From Thunnus maccoyii (taxonomy: Eukaryota > Chordata > Actinopteri > Scombriformes > Scombridae), in the NCBI RefSeq assembly GCF_910596095.1, contig NC_056540.1, forward strand, positions 14,687,001 to 14,751,000: a DNA stretch of 64,000 nt. The letters run 5' to 3'. The notes under the pieces are model-generated. The model saw nothing but the letters and a program-made list of their open reading frames with translations, was not told where the DNA came from and did no database searches. Within the stretch, counting starts at the first letter, position 1. Every line of letters starts with the position of its first letter. Below are positions 1 through 11,190 of this stretch, piece by piece. Made by a program: the position numbers and the translations under genes.

Positions 1-235
1 TCACTCTTAACAGTCTTCACCGGGTATGTCTGAACAGGTATACCTGATGAAAATCAGATCTTTTGTTTACACAAAAACCTTCCAATAAACCAGCACCAAG
101 ACAGTGTGCATAAGTTTTTAAAATTGTATTCGAGTTTTACTGCCCTACGACACATATTGCACATTCAGGTGTGCAGAGATAATTTTCCATTATTATTTGA
201 GGCCACATCAAGGCCTCATATATGTTCATACTCAC

Positions 236-363
236 TGGCAGTGTGCCATCAGCCCGTCGGTGAAAGCGGGTCTCCTCAGCAGAGAGGCCCTTGTGAGGTG
301 AATACCCAGTGTCAGTCAGCCCTGCCTGGTGCTCAAACCTCTGGAGGTTTTCCTGGGTGTGCT
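236..363 (-). CDS. kiaa1191: p33MONOX exon, FExQAGL / GYSPHKGL block
   Basis: This 128-base exon has acceptor ..CACATAG and donor GTGAGT. It encodes KHTQENLQRFEHQAGLTDTG then YSPHKGLSAEET, matching the human TQESIQHFERQAGL...GYTPHKGLTTEET region. It is the last exon seen before the left edge. I found no convincing further exon in 1-235. Confidence 0.85.
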
Positions 364-1348
364 CTATGTGAAGATGGACATACAGTCAGCAGTGGAAATT
401 AAATTAATCAGTCTTTTAATGTACTGTGATCCATTATAGCAAATTACGCTGCAGCTTGTTCATCCATATTTAGTAGCTAAGACAACAGCCATTGGGAAAA
501 TCCCAGGAGGTGAAGCTTATATAACTCTGTGGCATGTAGTGAAGACATTAGTTTATCTGTTTTTTTGTAACTTACATGTCCACATATTTATCAAAATGCA
601 AATGAATGTTCTTCAATTAAGTTACTCAGTTGGTTTTGTAGACTTACTGATCATAAGCGAGCTCATTAAAGAGGTGGCTTTGGCTTTCACCACAGGCACT
701 GGGGACTTGGCTGGCAACGCTGCCTCAAAAGTCGGCATCTTCACACCGCTCTCACCTTCCTGGTTGCAGAGGTTTATACTGTTAGGATTAACTCACAAAC
801 CAATTACATAACAAATAGACAAGCACATCAAATGTGAACAGGCATGCACATGCACATTTTCTTCAAGTAACTCTCAGTAACTGTATAAGTAACTCTCAAT
901 TCATATCTCCATAACAAATTGGGTCGGAAAGTACAAAAAAAAAAACAGGGAAGCACCTCTGCAGTGTTCCTAAACTTGTGCTGTGGGATGACAGGATCCT
1001 TCCAAAAGATGTTGACAGTCAAGTCTGAAGGTGGTGAATTCATGGGGGCGTCCATGTGCTCGTCATAGCTGATATTGCGTCGGGTCATTCCAATAGGAGC
1101 CGACATGGCAGAGAAGAGTCCGGGTGACGTGCCAGACTCTATCGCTGAGGCATAATGTATTTTACATAAGTATAATATTTCTGATAACTCTGCAAAACCA
1201 CCAGCCCATTTCACAAGGTAGAAAATGTATCAATCAGTAGTGAATATATCGATGACTTTGCCAATGAAGACCATGCATTAAACAATTTTTGCCTATTTTA
1301 TCGTATCCTTCTCCCATTACCTGGCATGTCTCCCTGTCTGGAGGCCAT
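236..1348 (-). CDS. kiaa1191: p33MONOX (KIAA1191) homologue, 5' part of the coding region
   Basis: Four coding exons on the minus strand: 1348-1321, 1144-957, 759-648 and 363-236. All have GT-AG borders and compatible phases. The protein starts MASRQGDMP, then has a PIG-x-RR-x-x-SYD block, a PPSDL...WKDPVIP block, PVVKAKAT, and finally FEHQAGLTDTGYSPHKGL...EET. These blocks occur in the same order in human p33MONOX (about 305 residues), from which I recognise it. The human protein has been described as a putative flavin-type monooxygenase linked to neuronal phenotypes; its reaction is poorly established and nothing here proves enzyme activity. The start at 1348 is chosen because the N-terminus matches and an in-frame stop lies upstream in the same exon. 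Roughly half the protein lies here; the rest is beyond position 1. No introns interrupt the conserved blocks. Confidence 0.85.
648..759 (-). CDS. kiaa1191: p33MONOX exon, PVVKAKAT block
   Basis: This 112-base exon has acceptor ..AACCAG and donor GTAAGTC. It encodes EGESGVKMPTFEAALPAKSP followed by VPVVKAKATSLMSSLM. The VPVVKAKAT string is shared with the human protein. The exon is in phase with both neighbours. Confidence 0.85.
957..1144 (-). CDS. kiaa1191: p33MONOX exon, PIG-RR / SYD / WKDPVIP block
   Basis: This 188-base exon takes one base from the previous exon and ends on a complete codon (..ACT GCA GAG, donor GTGCTT). It encodes SAMSAPIGMTRRNISYDEH and PPSDLTVNIFWKDPVIP, the most recognisable stretch of the family. 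The human counterpart is shorter between PPSD and the PVIP motif. Confidence 0.87.
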
Positions 1349-1436
1349 CTCGACACCAGATCAGAGGGGCTGACCACTGGAGAATTTGGAGGGTGACGGT
1401 GCGAAGGTCCACTCCGCTTGGCTTTGGACTCCAAAC
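1321..1436 (-). CDS. kiaa1191: p33MONOX exon with start codon and 5'UTR
   Basis: This 116-base exon has an acceptor after ..TTCAG at 1437 and a donor GTAATG at 1320. The start codon at 1348-1346 sits in a good context (GTCGAGATGG). Only the last 28 bases code (MASRQGDMP plus one base). Upstream in that frame is a TGA, so the rest is 5'UTR. A second frame through the exon is open and belongs to an overlapping upstream ORF that begins in the first exon. Confidence 0.75.
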
Positions 1437-2499
1437 CTGAACACTTCATCACATGACACGACACATGTTTATCATTAGGCTGATAGAGAGGCTTGGTCCT
1501 GTGGAAGCAAGGTGTGTAATGCAACAATGGTCAGGCTAGTTGATAAATAAATGCACGTTAATATTCTTATTATGTAATACGTCAGAGAATAAACACACCG
1601 TCTAAGACTGGACTTGTATTTACTGTGCACAGCGCATGGTGTCCTGTTTCTGACCAGCCTCAAATAGAAGCAGAGAGTTCAGTTACCGGCAGTGTCATTA
1701 ATATCAGTTTATGTCAGAATCAGCCTCACATACCGGCCTCTACGTCCATCCATGAAAGAACAGCCAAACTATAAATCATATGAGACTATTTCTCACAAGG
1801 AAATTATAGTTTTGGAATAAAGGAAATGGTAGAACTTGTCCTGCAGTTAGTTCCTTGTTTATACACCAGATAAAGCCTCTCTATAGTGCTATTGTGTTAT
1901 AGTGAACCTGTCCACTTCTGTGACCAGTATTCCTAATCAGCCTGGTCTGAGCTCACTTTCCACTGGAATCCACCTGCATCTTCTCCACGTTAAATCACTG
2001 TTGATGGGCAGAAATTCTGTCAGAATTCACCTTTTGCAGATATTTGTTGGTATTTGTAGTCTACTTTCCAGACAGCTGATATCTAACACTGCTCACGTCA
2101 GCACTGGGAAGCCAGATACAGTGACTTGCAAAAACAGGAACCGAAGTCACGCCATGGGGGTGTGGGAATAACGTCTACATGTAAACTAATATTACAGCCT
2201 ATAAACAAAAGCATTTTGGAGTATTTTCCGAGAGACTATGAAAATTATTAAACCGTATCTTGACTGGTATGTTCCAAAATCTCTGCATGCATTAAATTTA
2301 ATTATAGCCGGTGTCTTTTGAAATATACAGTCATTGGCAGCGTTTAAGGACAACAGCTTGTCATGCATGCTGCAGAATATTAAACACCCACCTCAATATC
2401 TCCTCTCCTGTCGAAGTTATTCCGCAGCGGCAGTGATTTTTCTGTCACAGTCGCGCCGATTTGACAGACTGACCGAACAAATACTGTATGTTTGCTCAC
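1437..2499 (-). other. First intron of p33MONOX
   Basis: This is AT-rich DNA between the proposed first exon and the start-codon exon. I see no coding exon or repeat of note in it. Confidence 0.45.
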
Positions 2500-2600
2500 C
2501 GGTTTGGTCATCCATGACTTTTGGACATGTAGAGAGTAAACAGCAGCACCCGGGAACGCGCCTCTCCGTCAGCGGAGCCGGCGGAAGAAGTAATGACGGG
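2500..2600 (-). promoter_or_regulatory. kiaa1191: Probable promoter and non-coding first exon of p33MONOX
   Basis: This is a local CpG-rich patch (CCCGGGAACGCGCC, GGAGCCGGCGG) in otherwise AT-rich DNA. On the minus strand it ends in a good donor, ACCG followed by GTGAGC, at 2499. It would splice to the acceptor at 1437. No TATA box is seen, which suits a housekeeping-type start. It holds two upstream ATGs: one gives a 6-codon ORF, the other starts at 2515 and stays open through the splice. The transcription start is not fixed; the right boundary is approximate. Confidence 0.5.
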
Positions 2601-2849
2601 AAACTTAAAAAGCCTTGCAGCCTGTTTGGGTGTTAAGTGTAGTGCTATGTGTAATGATTGCCTAATTGTAGTTTTATAGGCAGCAATACCAACAAGCGTG
2701 AGGAAAACATGCAATGCTGTTGTATTTCAAAATTGAGATTGATAATAATAGGTTTTAATAGGTTAATAATAGGTTTTCTATTAAATGTGGGTAAGAATTG
2801 AAATAGTCTTTTATATGTGATATATATATAATTGTGCCCAGCTTAATAT

Positions 2850-3014
2850 ATATGTGTCACTCACTTTATGGGGACAAAAACCTGTTCACACATGACATCA
2901 CATTGTAGACAAAAAGCTGGTTCCCATTGGTTAAAGTTATTGGGTAGGGGTTGGGGTTCATGTGATTATGGTTATAAGGTTAGGGGTGAGTTTCCAGGGA
3001 ATTACTGAATGCCA

Positions 3015-3058
<44 letters not shown>
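2850..3058 (-). repeat. GGTTAGGG-containing dispersed repeat, copy 1, ending in a (TG)n tract
   Basis: The plus strand carries TGGGGACAAAAACC, then AAAAAGCTGG, then a run of GGTAGGGGTTGGGG and GGTTAGGGGTGAG, then TTTCCAGGGAATTA and a (TG)n tract at 3014-3058. The same order of blocks occurs in reverse at 5588-5800, so this is a dispersed family, not a telomere remnant. The strand is given relative to the copy at 5588. Confidence 0.6.
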
Positions 3059-3060
<2 letters not shown>

Positions 3061-3425
3061 TGGGTGTAGAGGATTACAGCCTATGAGACTCAACTGAGCT
3101 GAGCCGCCCCCGTCAGAGCTGAATGGGGACACGAGTGGTGGCAGGATATTGACCTTGTGATCCCAGAGCTTTGGTGTCCTCTGATATCTGACGCATGTAA
3201 TGACTAGTACAACACATTAATCACATCTAGAGGACACCTTAGGGTCTGATATTTAATGTTTGGCAACCTAAGCCTGCTTGAGATCAGAGGATATGTAAAC
3301 TGGCACATATGCTGTATATTTCTTGCATTAGCAGCCCTGGACCACAAGGTAGCACTCTTGATATAGGATACAAACAGACTTGGAACAGAAAACAATTACT
3401 CAACGCTCCCTTGATTTTCTTTTCT

Positions 3426-3657
3426 TTTATTATATATATTAACGAAATTACAAAAATGCAAAAAACTTGGTTTACAGCAAATACATCTATTTATCTAAAC
3501 AAGCTGGTGGAGATACAATAGAATAGATATACAGTGTCAGTATAAATAGAAGATAAATAGAAATAACATTTAATCCATTGTATTTCTACATTGGTTGAAG
3601 GTGCATTTGTCAGAGGTCAGCAGAGCCTCTTATTGATCCATGGAGTTAAAGAGACAG
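3426..3657 (-). terminator. Chemokine 3'UTR with ATTTA motifs and AATAAA signal
   Basis: Read on the minus strand, the 3'UTR has several ATTTA pentamers close together around 3543-3565 (CTATTTATC, CTATTTATA). These are the AU-rich type that shortens cytokine mRNA life. An AATAAA signal lies at 3431-3426. Confidence 0.55.
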
Positions 3658-4733
3658 TCAGACGGTGGCGGTGACCTGAGTTGAAGTGACTTCAGTTGGT
3701 CTGTTTGTTGTAGAAGACTTCTGCTTTCTGGATCACACATAATAACACAAGAAGAATACACATTAGACCCATTACAACAGTGAGCAGAAAGCATTGTGTT
3801 ACTAAGCACTATTATTTCTATCAAAAATAGTGTTTCACAGAAATATCAATATCATGAGTGCGTGGTAAGTTTATGCTGAAGATGATATTGTTAAGTATAC
3901 TCACAGGATGTTATTCATGAGTCTTTTCACTGCTTTTAACTTGGGGTTCAGGCAAAAGCGAAGGCCCTTGTTCATGGTGACACTGTTGAAATGGAAAGTA
4001 GAAGTGAGTTCAAGTGAACCAACACCTAACAGATGAGTCATGCAGGCAGACTCATTGGTATCGTGATTGTATTTTTTTTTTTTTTTTAGAGATCTCCTTT
4101 CAAAAGTCATGGCAGTGCTTGCTTAGATGTCACAGTGTCTTGAGCAGGAGTTAATAATCCTGTTGTTTGTAACTTCAGTGGCTGTTCTCTATTGCTAATA
4201 TATTTTGGAACAATTATAACTAACTCTGTGCTTTCATTCAGGTCAGACAATTATGTGACATTTTATATGGCATGTCGTTCCTTATAAATGTAGGGCTTTG
4301 TTTGAGCTACACTTCTATATCAACTGAATTTTTCAAATACTTACACAATCTCCACTTTGTCACAGAAGGGGGTTGCTGGGTAGATCTGGATGTCTTTTAT
4401 TTCAGATTTTGGGGGAAATTGATTCCTGACACGTTGACACAGACAATGCTGCCCTTCCTCCACTAGAGAGGAAAACAAGGGAAAAAAAAAATTAATTTAA
4501 TCAACAATCATTTAGACTGTGCAGAATTCCAGCTCATAGCTACCAACATAGCCAAAATAAACACTTTTTATTCTTGTACTCTCATTGTTTGTCTGTCAAC
4601 AATACAAACCTAATGTTGTCTATGTAATATTGTCTATCCAAAATGACAAAAGGAGGGATAAAAACTTACTTTGGGTTGCAGAGATGCAGACCACGACAGC
4701 CAGGAGCAGTGTCACTTTAATGATGCTCGACAT
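3426..4733 (-). CDS. ELR-negative CXC chemokine, CXCL9/10/11-like
   Basis: Four coding exons on the minus strand: 4733-4670, 4462-4345, 3982-3905 and 3727-3658 (stop 3660-3658), giving 109 residues. Residues 1-20 are a signal peptide (MSSIIKVTLLLAVVVCISAT). The mature part has the CLC motif (CXC) with no ELR before it, a third Cys in TPFCDKVEI, a fourth in RFCLNPKLKAVKRL, and a Lys/Thr-rich tail ending VTATV. Four cysteines, four exons and phases 1-2-2 are typical of CXC chemokine genes. The lack of ELR, the CLNPK signature and the interferon-type promoter suggest an IFN-gamma-inducible ligand of CXCR3-type receptors that attracts T and NK cells; orthology to one mammalian member is not claimed. 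The coordinates include about 230 bases of 3'UTR. Confidence 0.9.
3658..3727 (-). CDS. CXC chemokine exon 4 (C-terminal tail)
   Basis: The acceptor is ..GATCCAG at 3728. The exon encodes KQKSSTTNRPTEVTSTQVTA then TV and a TGA stop. The basic, Thr-rich extension resembles the glycosaminoglycan-binding tails of CXCL9-like chemokines. This is the least certain of the four exons because only phase and a stop support it. Confidence 0.75.
3905..3982 (-). CDS. CXC chemokine exon 3 (fourth Cys, C-terminal helix)
   Basis: This 78-base exon has acceptor ..CAACAG and donor GTGAGT. It encodes VTMNKGLRFCLNPKLKAVKR then LMNNI, the last strand and start of the C-terminal helix. Confidence 0.9.
4345..4462 (-). 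CDS. CXC chemokine exon 2 (CXC motif, beta-sheet core)
   Basis: This 118-base exon has acceptor ..CTCTAG and donor GTAAGT. It encodes EEGQHCLCQRVRNQFPP followed by SEIKDIQIYPATPFCDKVEI. It holds three of the four conserved cysteines. Confidence 0.9.
4670..4733 (-). CDS. CXC chemokine exon 1 (signal peptide)
   Basis: It runs from the ATG at 4733 to donor GTAAGT at 4669 and codes 21 residues plus one base. The hydrophobic core TLLLAVVVCI makes a clear secretion signal. Confidence 0.9.
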
Positions 4734-4892
4734 TGTTGGCTTCCTCTTTGGTCAAAATGGCACTGGTGCTAGAAAAAAAATCTTGTTCCTTGTGGTGAAG
4801 ATGATAGAAAGACGTTGTAATAAGTGTAGCTTGAGTGAAAGACAGAAGGTTAGGTGACAGATGCACTGTGAGGAGTAAAGGATGAGGGTCAT

Positions 4893-4900
4893 CTTTTATA
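4893..4900 (-). promoter_or_regulatory. TATA box of the CXC chemokine
   Basis: The minus strand reads GAGTATAAAAGATG here, about 160 bases upstream of the ATG. That would place the transcription start near 4868 and give a short 5'UTR. Confidence 0.7.
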
Positions 4901-4921
4901 CTCTCATCCTTCCTGTGTTCA

Positions 4922-4933
4922 GGGGAATTTTCC
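4922..4933 (-). promoter_or_regulatory. kappaB-like site
   Basis: GGGGAATTTTCC lies between the TATA box and the ISRE. It resembles an NF-kappaB site but is longer than the 10-base consensus, so the match is approximate. Confidence 0.45.
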
Positions 4934-4937
4934 GAGT

Positions 4938-4952
4938 GGAAAGTGAAACTTC
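4938..4952 (-). promoter_or_regulatory. Interferon-stimulated response element
   Basis: The minus strand reads GAAGTTTCACTTTCC, which fits the ISRE consensus AGTTTCNNTTTCN. It lies 38 bases upstream of the TATA box, a position expected for IRF/ISGF3 control of CXCL9/10/11-type genes. Confidence 0.75.
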
Positions 4953-5173
4953 AAAACTGTAAGAAAAAACCCCCAATCATCCCACTCTACTCCTCCTCTA
5001 GATATAGTACTAATAATTTGACCAGATTTGACATTGTAATGGTAAATACTGTACATGCAAACACCCATGTAAAGTAAAACTTTTATATCAAATTGTTCCC
5101 ATTGTTTTCTGTAACCTTTCCACTGTCTCTTATGAATAAAGGCATACAATGCCCAAAAATACTTAAAAAAAGA

Positions 5174-5177
<4 letters not shown>

Positions 5178-5215
<38 letters not shown>

Positions 5216-5500
5216 CTAGTAAGTAAATAAGTAAATTTTATAAAAACTTTATTTATAAAGCACCTTTCAAAACCAGAGTTACAAGGTGCTGTACAATGCA
5301 AACAATTGACAAAAAATTGAAAGTTAAAAACAGGAAATATCAACATAAAACACAATACAAACCATAAAAGTACACAGAAGGCAAACACAGAAGTCAGATA
5401 TACAAACAATAAAAACAATAAAAGTTACACATTACCATTATGAAACAGACGAGTTTTTGAGAGCTTCTTAAAACTATTGACTGACTCAAAACATTTTTTA
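5178..5500 (+). repeat. (AC)n tract and LINE 3'-tail-like dispersed repeat
   Basis: An (AC)n tract at 5178-5212 is followed by TTATTTATAAAGCACCTTTC and GTTACAAGGTGCTGTACAAT. This AGCACCTTTC...GTGCTxTACAA pattern is shared with the tail of the SINE at 20505-20762, so it is probably a 3' end of a non-LTR family. Boundaries are approximate. Confidence 0.45.
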
Positions 5501-5587
5501 TAACTGGGGGAAGTTATAAGAACAAGTGTAAAACCACAGGCCCCTTTGGTTTTAAGCCTAGATTTAGATCACTTTTAGGAACATTAC

Positions 5588-5800
5588 ATAGACTTACATT
5601 AATTTCCTGGAGACTTACTCTAACCCTAACCATAACCACTATTTGCCTAACCCTAACCACTGACCCAAAAAACAGCTTTTTACCAATTTGGGACACAGCT
5701 TTTGTCCCCAATTGGACAAGACGTCCACAATTAACAGGTCTTGAGTCTGAAAATGTGTCCCCAAAAGTCAGACCACACAAACACACACACACACACACGC
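5588..5800 (+). repeat. GGTTAGGG-containing dispersed repeat, copy 2, with (CA)n end
   Basis: It shows the reverse complement of the blocks at 2850-3058: CTGGAGACTTACTCTAACCC, CCTAACCCTAACCACTGACC, CAGCTTTTTACCAATTTGGG, TTTTGTCCCC, then a CA-rich end at 5775-5800. It carries five short CTAACC/TAACCC units. Confidence 0.6.
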
Positions 5801-7149
<1,349 letters not shown>

Positions 7150-8930
7150 TGCATGTGCCTTGTTTGCAACTGTCGACAGGCTAACAAACCCTTCTTTGTC
7201 AGCAGCCACCAGGGCCTGCAATGAATTTGCCTCCTTCTTCTCTGACAAAATTCAGAAAATTAGACAAGCAGTCAGTGTCTCCATATCAGGTACAGGGTAT
7301 GTGTTGTCCCTGTTTTCACTTTAAATCACCCCAAATACCATGAGTTTTATCTGATCAACCACAAAAAATTGGAGGACATTATACAATGTCTGAAAACCTC
7401 CTGCTGCGGCCTTGATATTCTGCCAACAGGCTTTTTCAAAAATGTTTCTAATTGCATGGCCTCAGATCTTCTACAAATTGTCAACATGTCTCTTCTCTCA
7501 GGTGATCTTGTTTAGGTCTTCAATGACATCAACATAAACACAGACAGTGGTAGAATTTCAGTCTTAATATTACTGGATCTCAGTGCCGCATTTCACACAG
7601 TCGACCACAACATATTACTAGACTGGAAAACTGAGTGGGACTTTCTGGTACAGTGCTAAACTGGTTTGAATCCTACTTCAAGGACCAGTGTGTAGAATTT
7701 AGTGGCTCTAGCAGAATGGATTTGACAAAAATGGAATATAATATTCATAAATGTGTTTTAATTAGTGTATAATAATACAAAATACAATTGTATTTTCGTT
7801 ACCTTAGAATGAGCCCTTTATAGCTACATAGGCAGCGGGTCCTCTTCCATGGAGCTCGTTATGTTGCACCGCCTTGTTTCTACAGTAGCCCAGAATGGAC
7901 AAACCAAACACTGGCTCTAAAGAGGGCCTTTTGTGTTTTTCATAAGTTTCGCAGCCACCGTAGTTTCTCCTTGGAAGGGTAGGGTAAAGGGTATTTATCT
8001 AGTTACAATCTGCAACCTCACCACTTGGTCACACTAAATCTTACACACTGGTCCTTTAAAGGACAGGGACAACTTTGCGTCTATATGTAACCACGCACCT
8101 GAGAGGACAAAAATGACATGCAGAGTTCCTCAGGGCTCCATTCTGGGGCCTTCTCTGCTCAACATCTACATGCTTCCACTGGCTCAGATTATGGAAAACA
8201 ACAAAATATGTTACCATAATTATGTAGATGACACACAAATTTACAAAACTATATAACCAGGGGACTATGGTCCACTACAAGCACTGAGTAAGGGCATTGA
8301 ACAAATCAATGATTGGATGTGCCAGAATTTTCTTTAACGAAACAGACAAAACTGAATTGTTTTTGGAGCCAAGAAAGAACGATTAAAAGTCAGCACTCAG
8401 GTTCAATCGGTAATGTTAAAAACCACAAACCAAGCCAGAAAAACAGCCATATTGCCAATTACAAGACAATTACAAAGTCAGCCTACTATCACCTGAAGAA
8501 TATATCAAGGATTAAAGGACTTGTGTCACAGCAGGATTTGGAAAAAACTGTCCATGCATTTATCTTCTGTAAACTGGACGACTGTAACAGTGTCTTTACT
8601 GGATCACATCACTCCAGTTCTCAGATCTTTACACTGGCTTCCTGTTTGTCAAGGAATTGATTTTAAAATACTGTTGTTGGTTTATAAAGCACTGAATGGT
8701 TTAAGGCCAAAATACATTTCTGATCTAATGCTACGTTATGAACCATCTACATCTCTCAGGTCGTCTGGGACAGGTCTGCTTTCTGTTCTCAGAGTCAAAA
8801 CTAAACATGGAGAGGCAGCTTTCAGTTTTTATGCATCACATATCTGGAATAAACTCAAGGCTGAAGACTTTTAAATAAAATACTTGTTCATTTCTTACAC
8901 TACACTGTAACGTTTATTCTTGTATTTTAT
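7150..8930 (+). mobile_element. Decayed LINE (L2/CR1-like non-LTR retrotransposon) fragment
   Basis: Broken reading frames show reverse-transcriptase landmarks in order. They are ACNEFASFFSDKI near 7215, CGLDILPTGFFK near 7405, LLDLSAAFHTVDHNILL near 7570, CRVPQGSILGP near 8120, and the catalytic box YVDDTQIY near 8220. The C-terminal HITPVLRSLHWLPVCQGIDF is near 8600 and KTKHGEAAFSFYASHIWNKL near 8800. Stops, frameshifts and internal deletions make it inactive. A non-autonomous element is inserted at 7681-8055. The 3' end is placed after an AATAAA at 8873, near an AT-rich tail. Confidence 0.8.
7681..8055 (+). mobile_element. Inverted-repeat MITE, copy 1, nested in the LINE
   Basis: The ends read AGGACCAGTGTGTAGAATTT and, inverted, the same with one or two changes. 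Flanks are TTCA on the left and TTAA on the right. Removing the element and one 4-base flank brings the LINE reading frame back into register, which marks it as a clean insertion. A 365-base relative lies at 32610-32974. The TTAA-type target suggests piggyBac-type mobilisation, but no transposase is present. Confidence 0.75.
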
Positions 8931-11148
8931 TATGTCTTATTCTATTTTAGCTTATTTTCATTTTCTATTCTATTAACTCTTAAATAACTATTTTTAATTG
9001 TATTTAAATGTCTTTTATAATGTGTTTCTTTTGCATTTTGTCTTAATGCTTAATGTTTCATGTAAAGCATTGGCCTTGTTGTTGAAATGTGCTATACTAC
9101 ATAAACTAACTTTGTCTTGTCTAAACATGAGGTGTTTTTTACTGTCTTCAAGTCAGATTTTAAAATTGGTGTATGGTAATAATGTATTTTTACTTGATGT
9201 TTCATCAAACATATTTCTAAATCTTTGAAATAAAGACTGAATTTTAAATTCTGTTGAAATCTGTTAAAACCAGTCCATGCTATTTAAAGACACTTGGGTC
9301 TTCCTTGACAATAAAGGTTAGTGGAAGGGACTTCCATCTATTGCTGCATATGGTGCAGACTAAACACAAGTGGTCAGCAAGAGTGACTTCTCTAAAATGA
9401 GTCTATACCCACTCATTCACATTACAACACATCAAAAATGTAAGTCACAAGACATTTTCTGGTTGACTTGTCAGGGGATTTAGGAATCACACAGCAGTTT
9501 GCAGTGGCACAGTATACTTATTGCCACCTCTAATAAACTCCACTTTCATTCTGAAAGACAGACCGCACTTAGCAGGCTTGAATATTTCATATATCCCCCC
9601 AGTGAATATTTAATAGGTTTTACTTATTGGGGACTGTAGAGTGCATCGACTCACATCATTTCAGTACAGCATGTTCCTTTGCACATTCTGACTTAAAGCA
9701 CAGGAACTAAATACTTTGCGGTTTACATCTGAGTGGCAGTACCTATATGACCATCATGTTTGGTGGAAATAGTTTTTTTCTGATTGCCCTATTGGCTGTG
9801 TAGGGTTGAATGTGCGCTTGGGTATGTAAGAGAGTTATCAACCATAACTATTTTTAATAGTTCGTATTTCCTTTGTGTGAAGCTGTGATCGCTCACCAAA
9901 TGTCAAAACCACAATGTGTGACCCGTGTAGGAATGAACCAACAGGAACTAATAACGTCAGCAGTCGCTTCCTCTGCAGACTTTGAGACTGGTGTGGTTGC
10001 ACTTCTCATTTCACTTTAAAAGTCAAAATCACTTACATTAGGAAAAAGCTGATGAAATACACAGTAATCAGAATGAGAAAATGATGGATGGACAAAATAC
10101 ATTTGTACAAATGTTGGGACACACGTGATAACCGCCTTATCTCTTGCTGCAGCTACAAATCCATATTGGTCATTGTCTGAACAAAGTGGTAACAGCTTGT
10201 GTCTGTCACCCTACAATATATATACGATTGTGGAGATTCATGCATACACAACTCTGCAACATAAGTAACTCAGTGTGTCAAGCTGTACAAAAAGAGAAGT
10301 GTTTTTGTGTTTCTGGACAGATGATGAAGGTCTAAAGGGTAAAAATTAGTTTCATTTGATGTTTTGATGATTCTTTAGTGTGGTCAGTGGCTGAAATGAT
10401 CCCTTGTCTGCCCCATATTATTCAGTTTATGATATTTATACCAAATACATTATAGCTAAATCAGGTGATTTTAACCTTATAGGCAGTGCAGAAACAATAA
10501 TGAAACCTGATTGCCATAAACAGAGCCAACAGGGGTCAAGACAGCTGCTTTGGTTTGTCTGAAATAGCCTGCAGAAAGGACAGATTTTTAAAAATTGTAA
10601 AACTCATTAAACAAAATTGATAAAATGTCTTTATATTTGATAATATACATGTCACATCCTTTCACGGGACCACCGGCTGTCAGTAGCTGTCAGTAGCTGT
10701 CAGTTAAGTAACAATAGAGCTTTCCTTTGACTAGAGTGCACTGCAGCAAACGTAAAGAGGGTTGCAAGTTGCAAGTCAATATGACCACATGAGCCTTTTT
10801 TGAGAGTTTCCAGCCACTGTAGATGACTTTTTTTCTTGTGACGGTGACGGTGGTTTTCTCACAGGAACCATCAGCATGTATCCCCCCCCCCCCCCCCCCC
10901 CCCCTTATTCCGGTATGTCTGTCTTCCAGTTCATGTTTCTGTGATCACTAACGAGCTACTCCTAAGTTGTTTGACAGGATATTTCTGATAAAATACAATT
11001 TGAGTCTTATTTGATAGTTTTGATAGTTTTTGCCATCTTTTATTATGATAAATGTAGCTGATCTAGAAACATGACACACAAGTGTTCAGATGATCAGATT
11101 AACTTTACTTGTTGGCAGAACCAAAAGTGTACACTCAAAATATAATAA

Positions 11149-11190
<42 letters not shown>

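Noticed and set aside
5630..5670. TAACCC units suggesting an interstitial telomere
   Set aside because: The same units occur in order within a second dispersed copy at 2850-3058, so they belong to an ordinary repeat family. Isolated units at 40850 and 45315 are too short to mean anything.
9900..10340. A possible second chemokine gene, suggested by TTTCACTTT at 10009
   Set aside because: No signal-peptide exon, CXC exon or CLNPK-type exon was found on either strand nearby.
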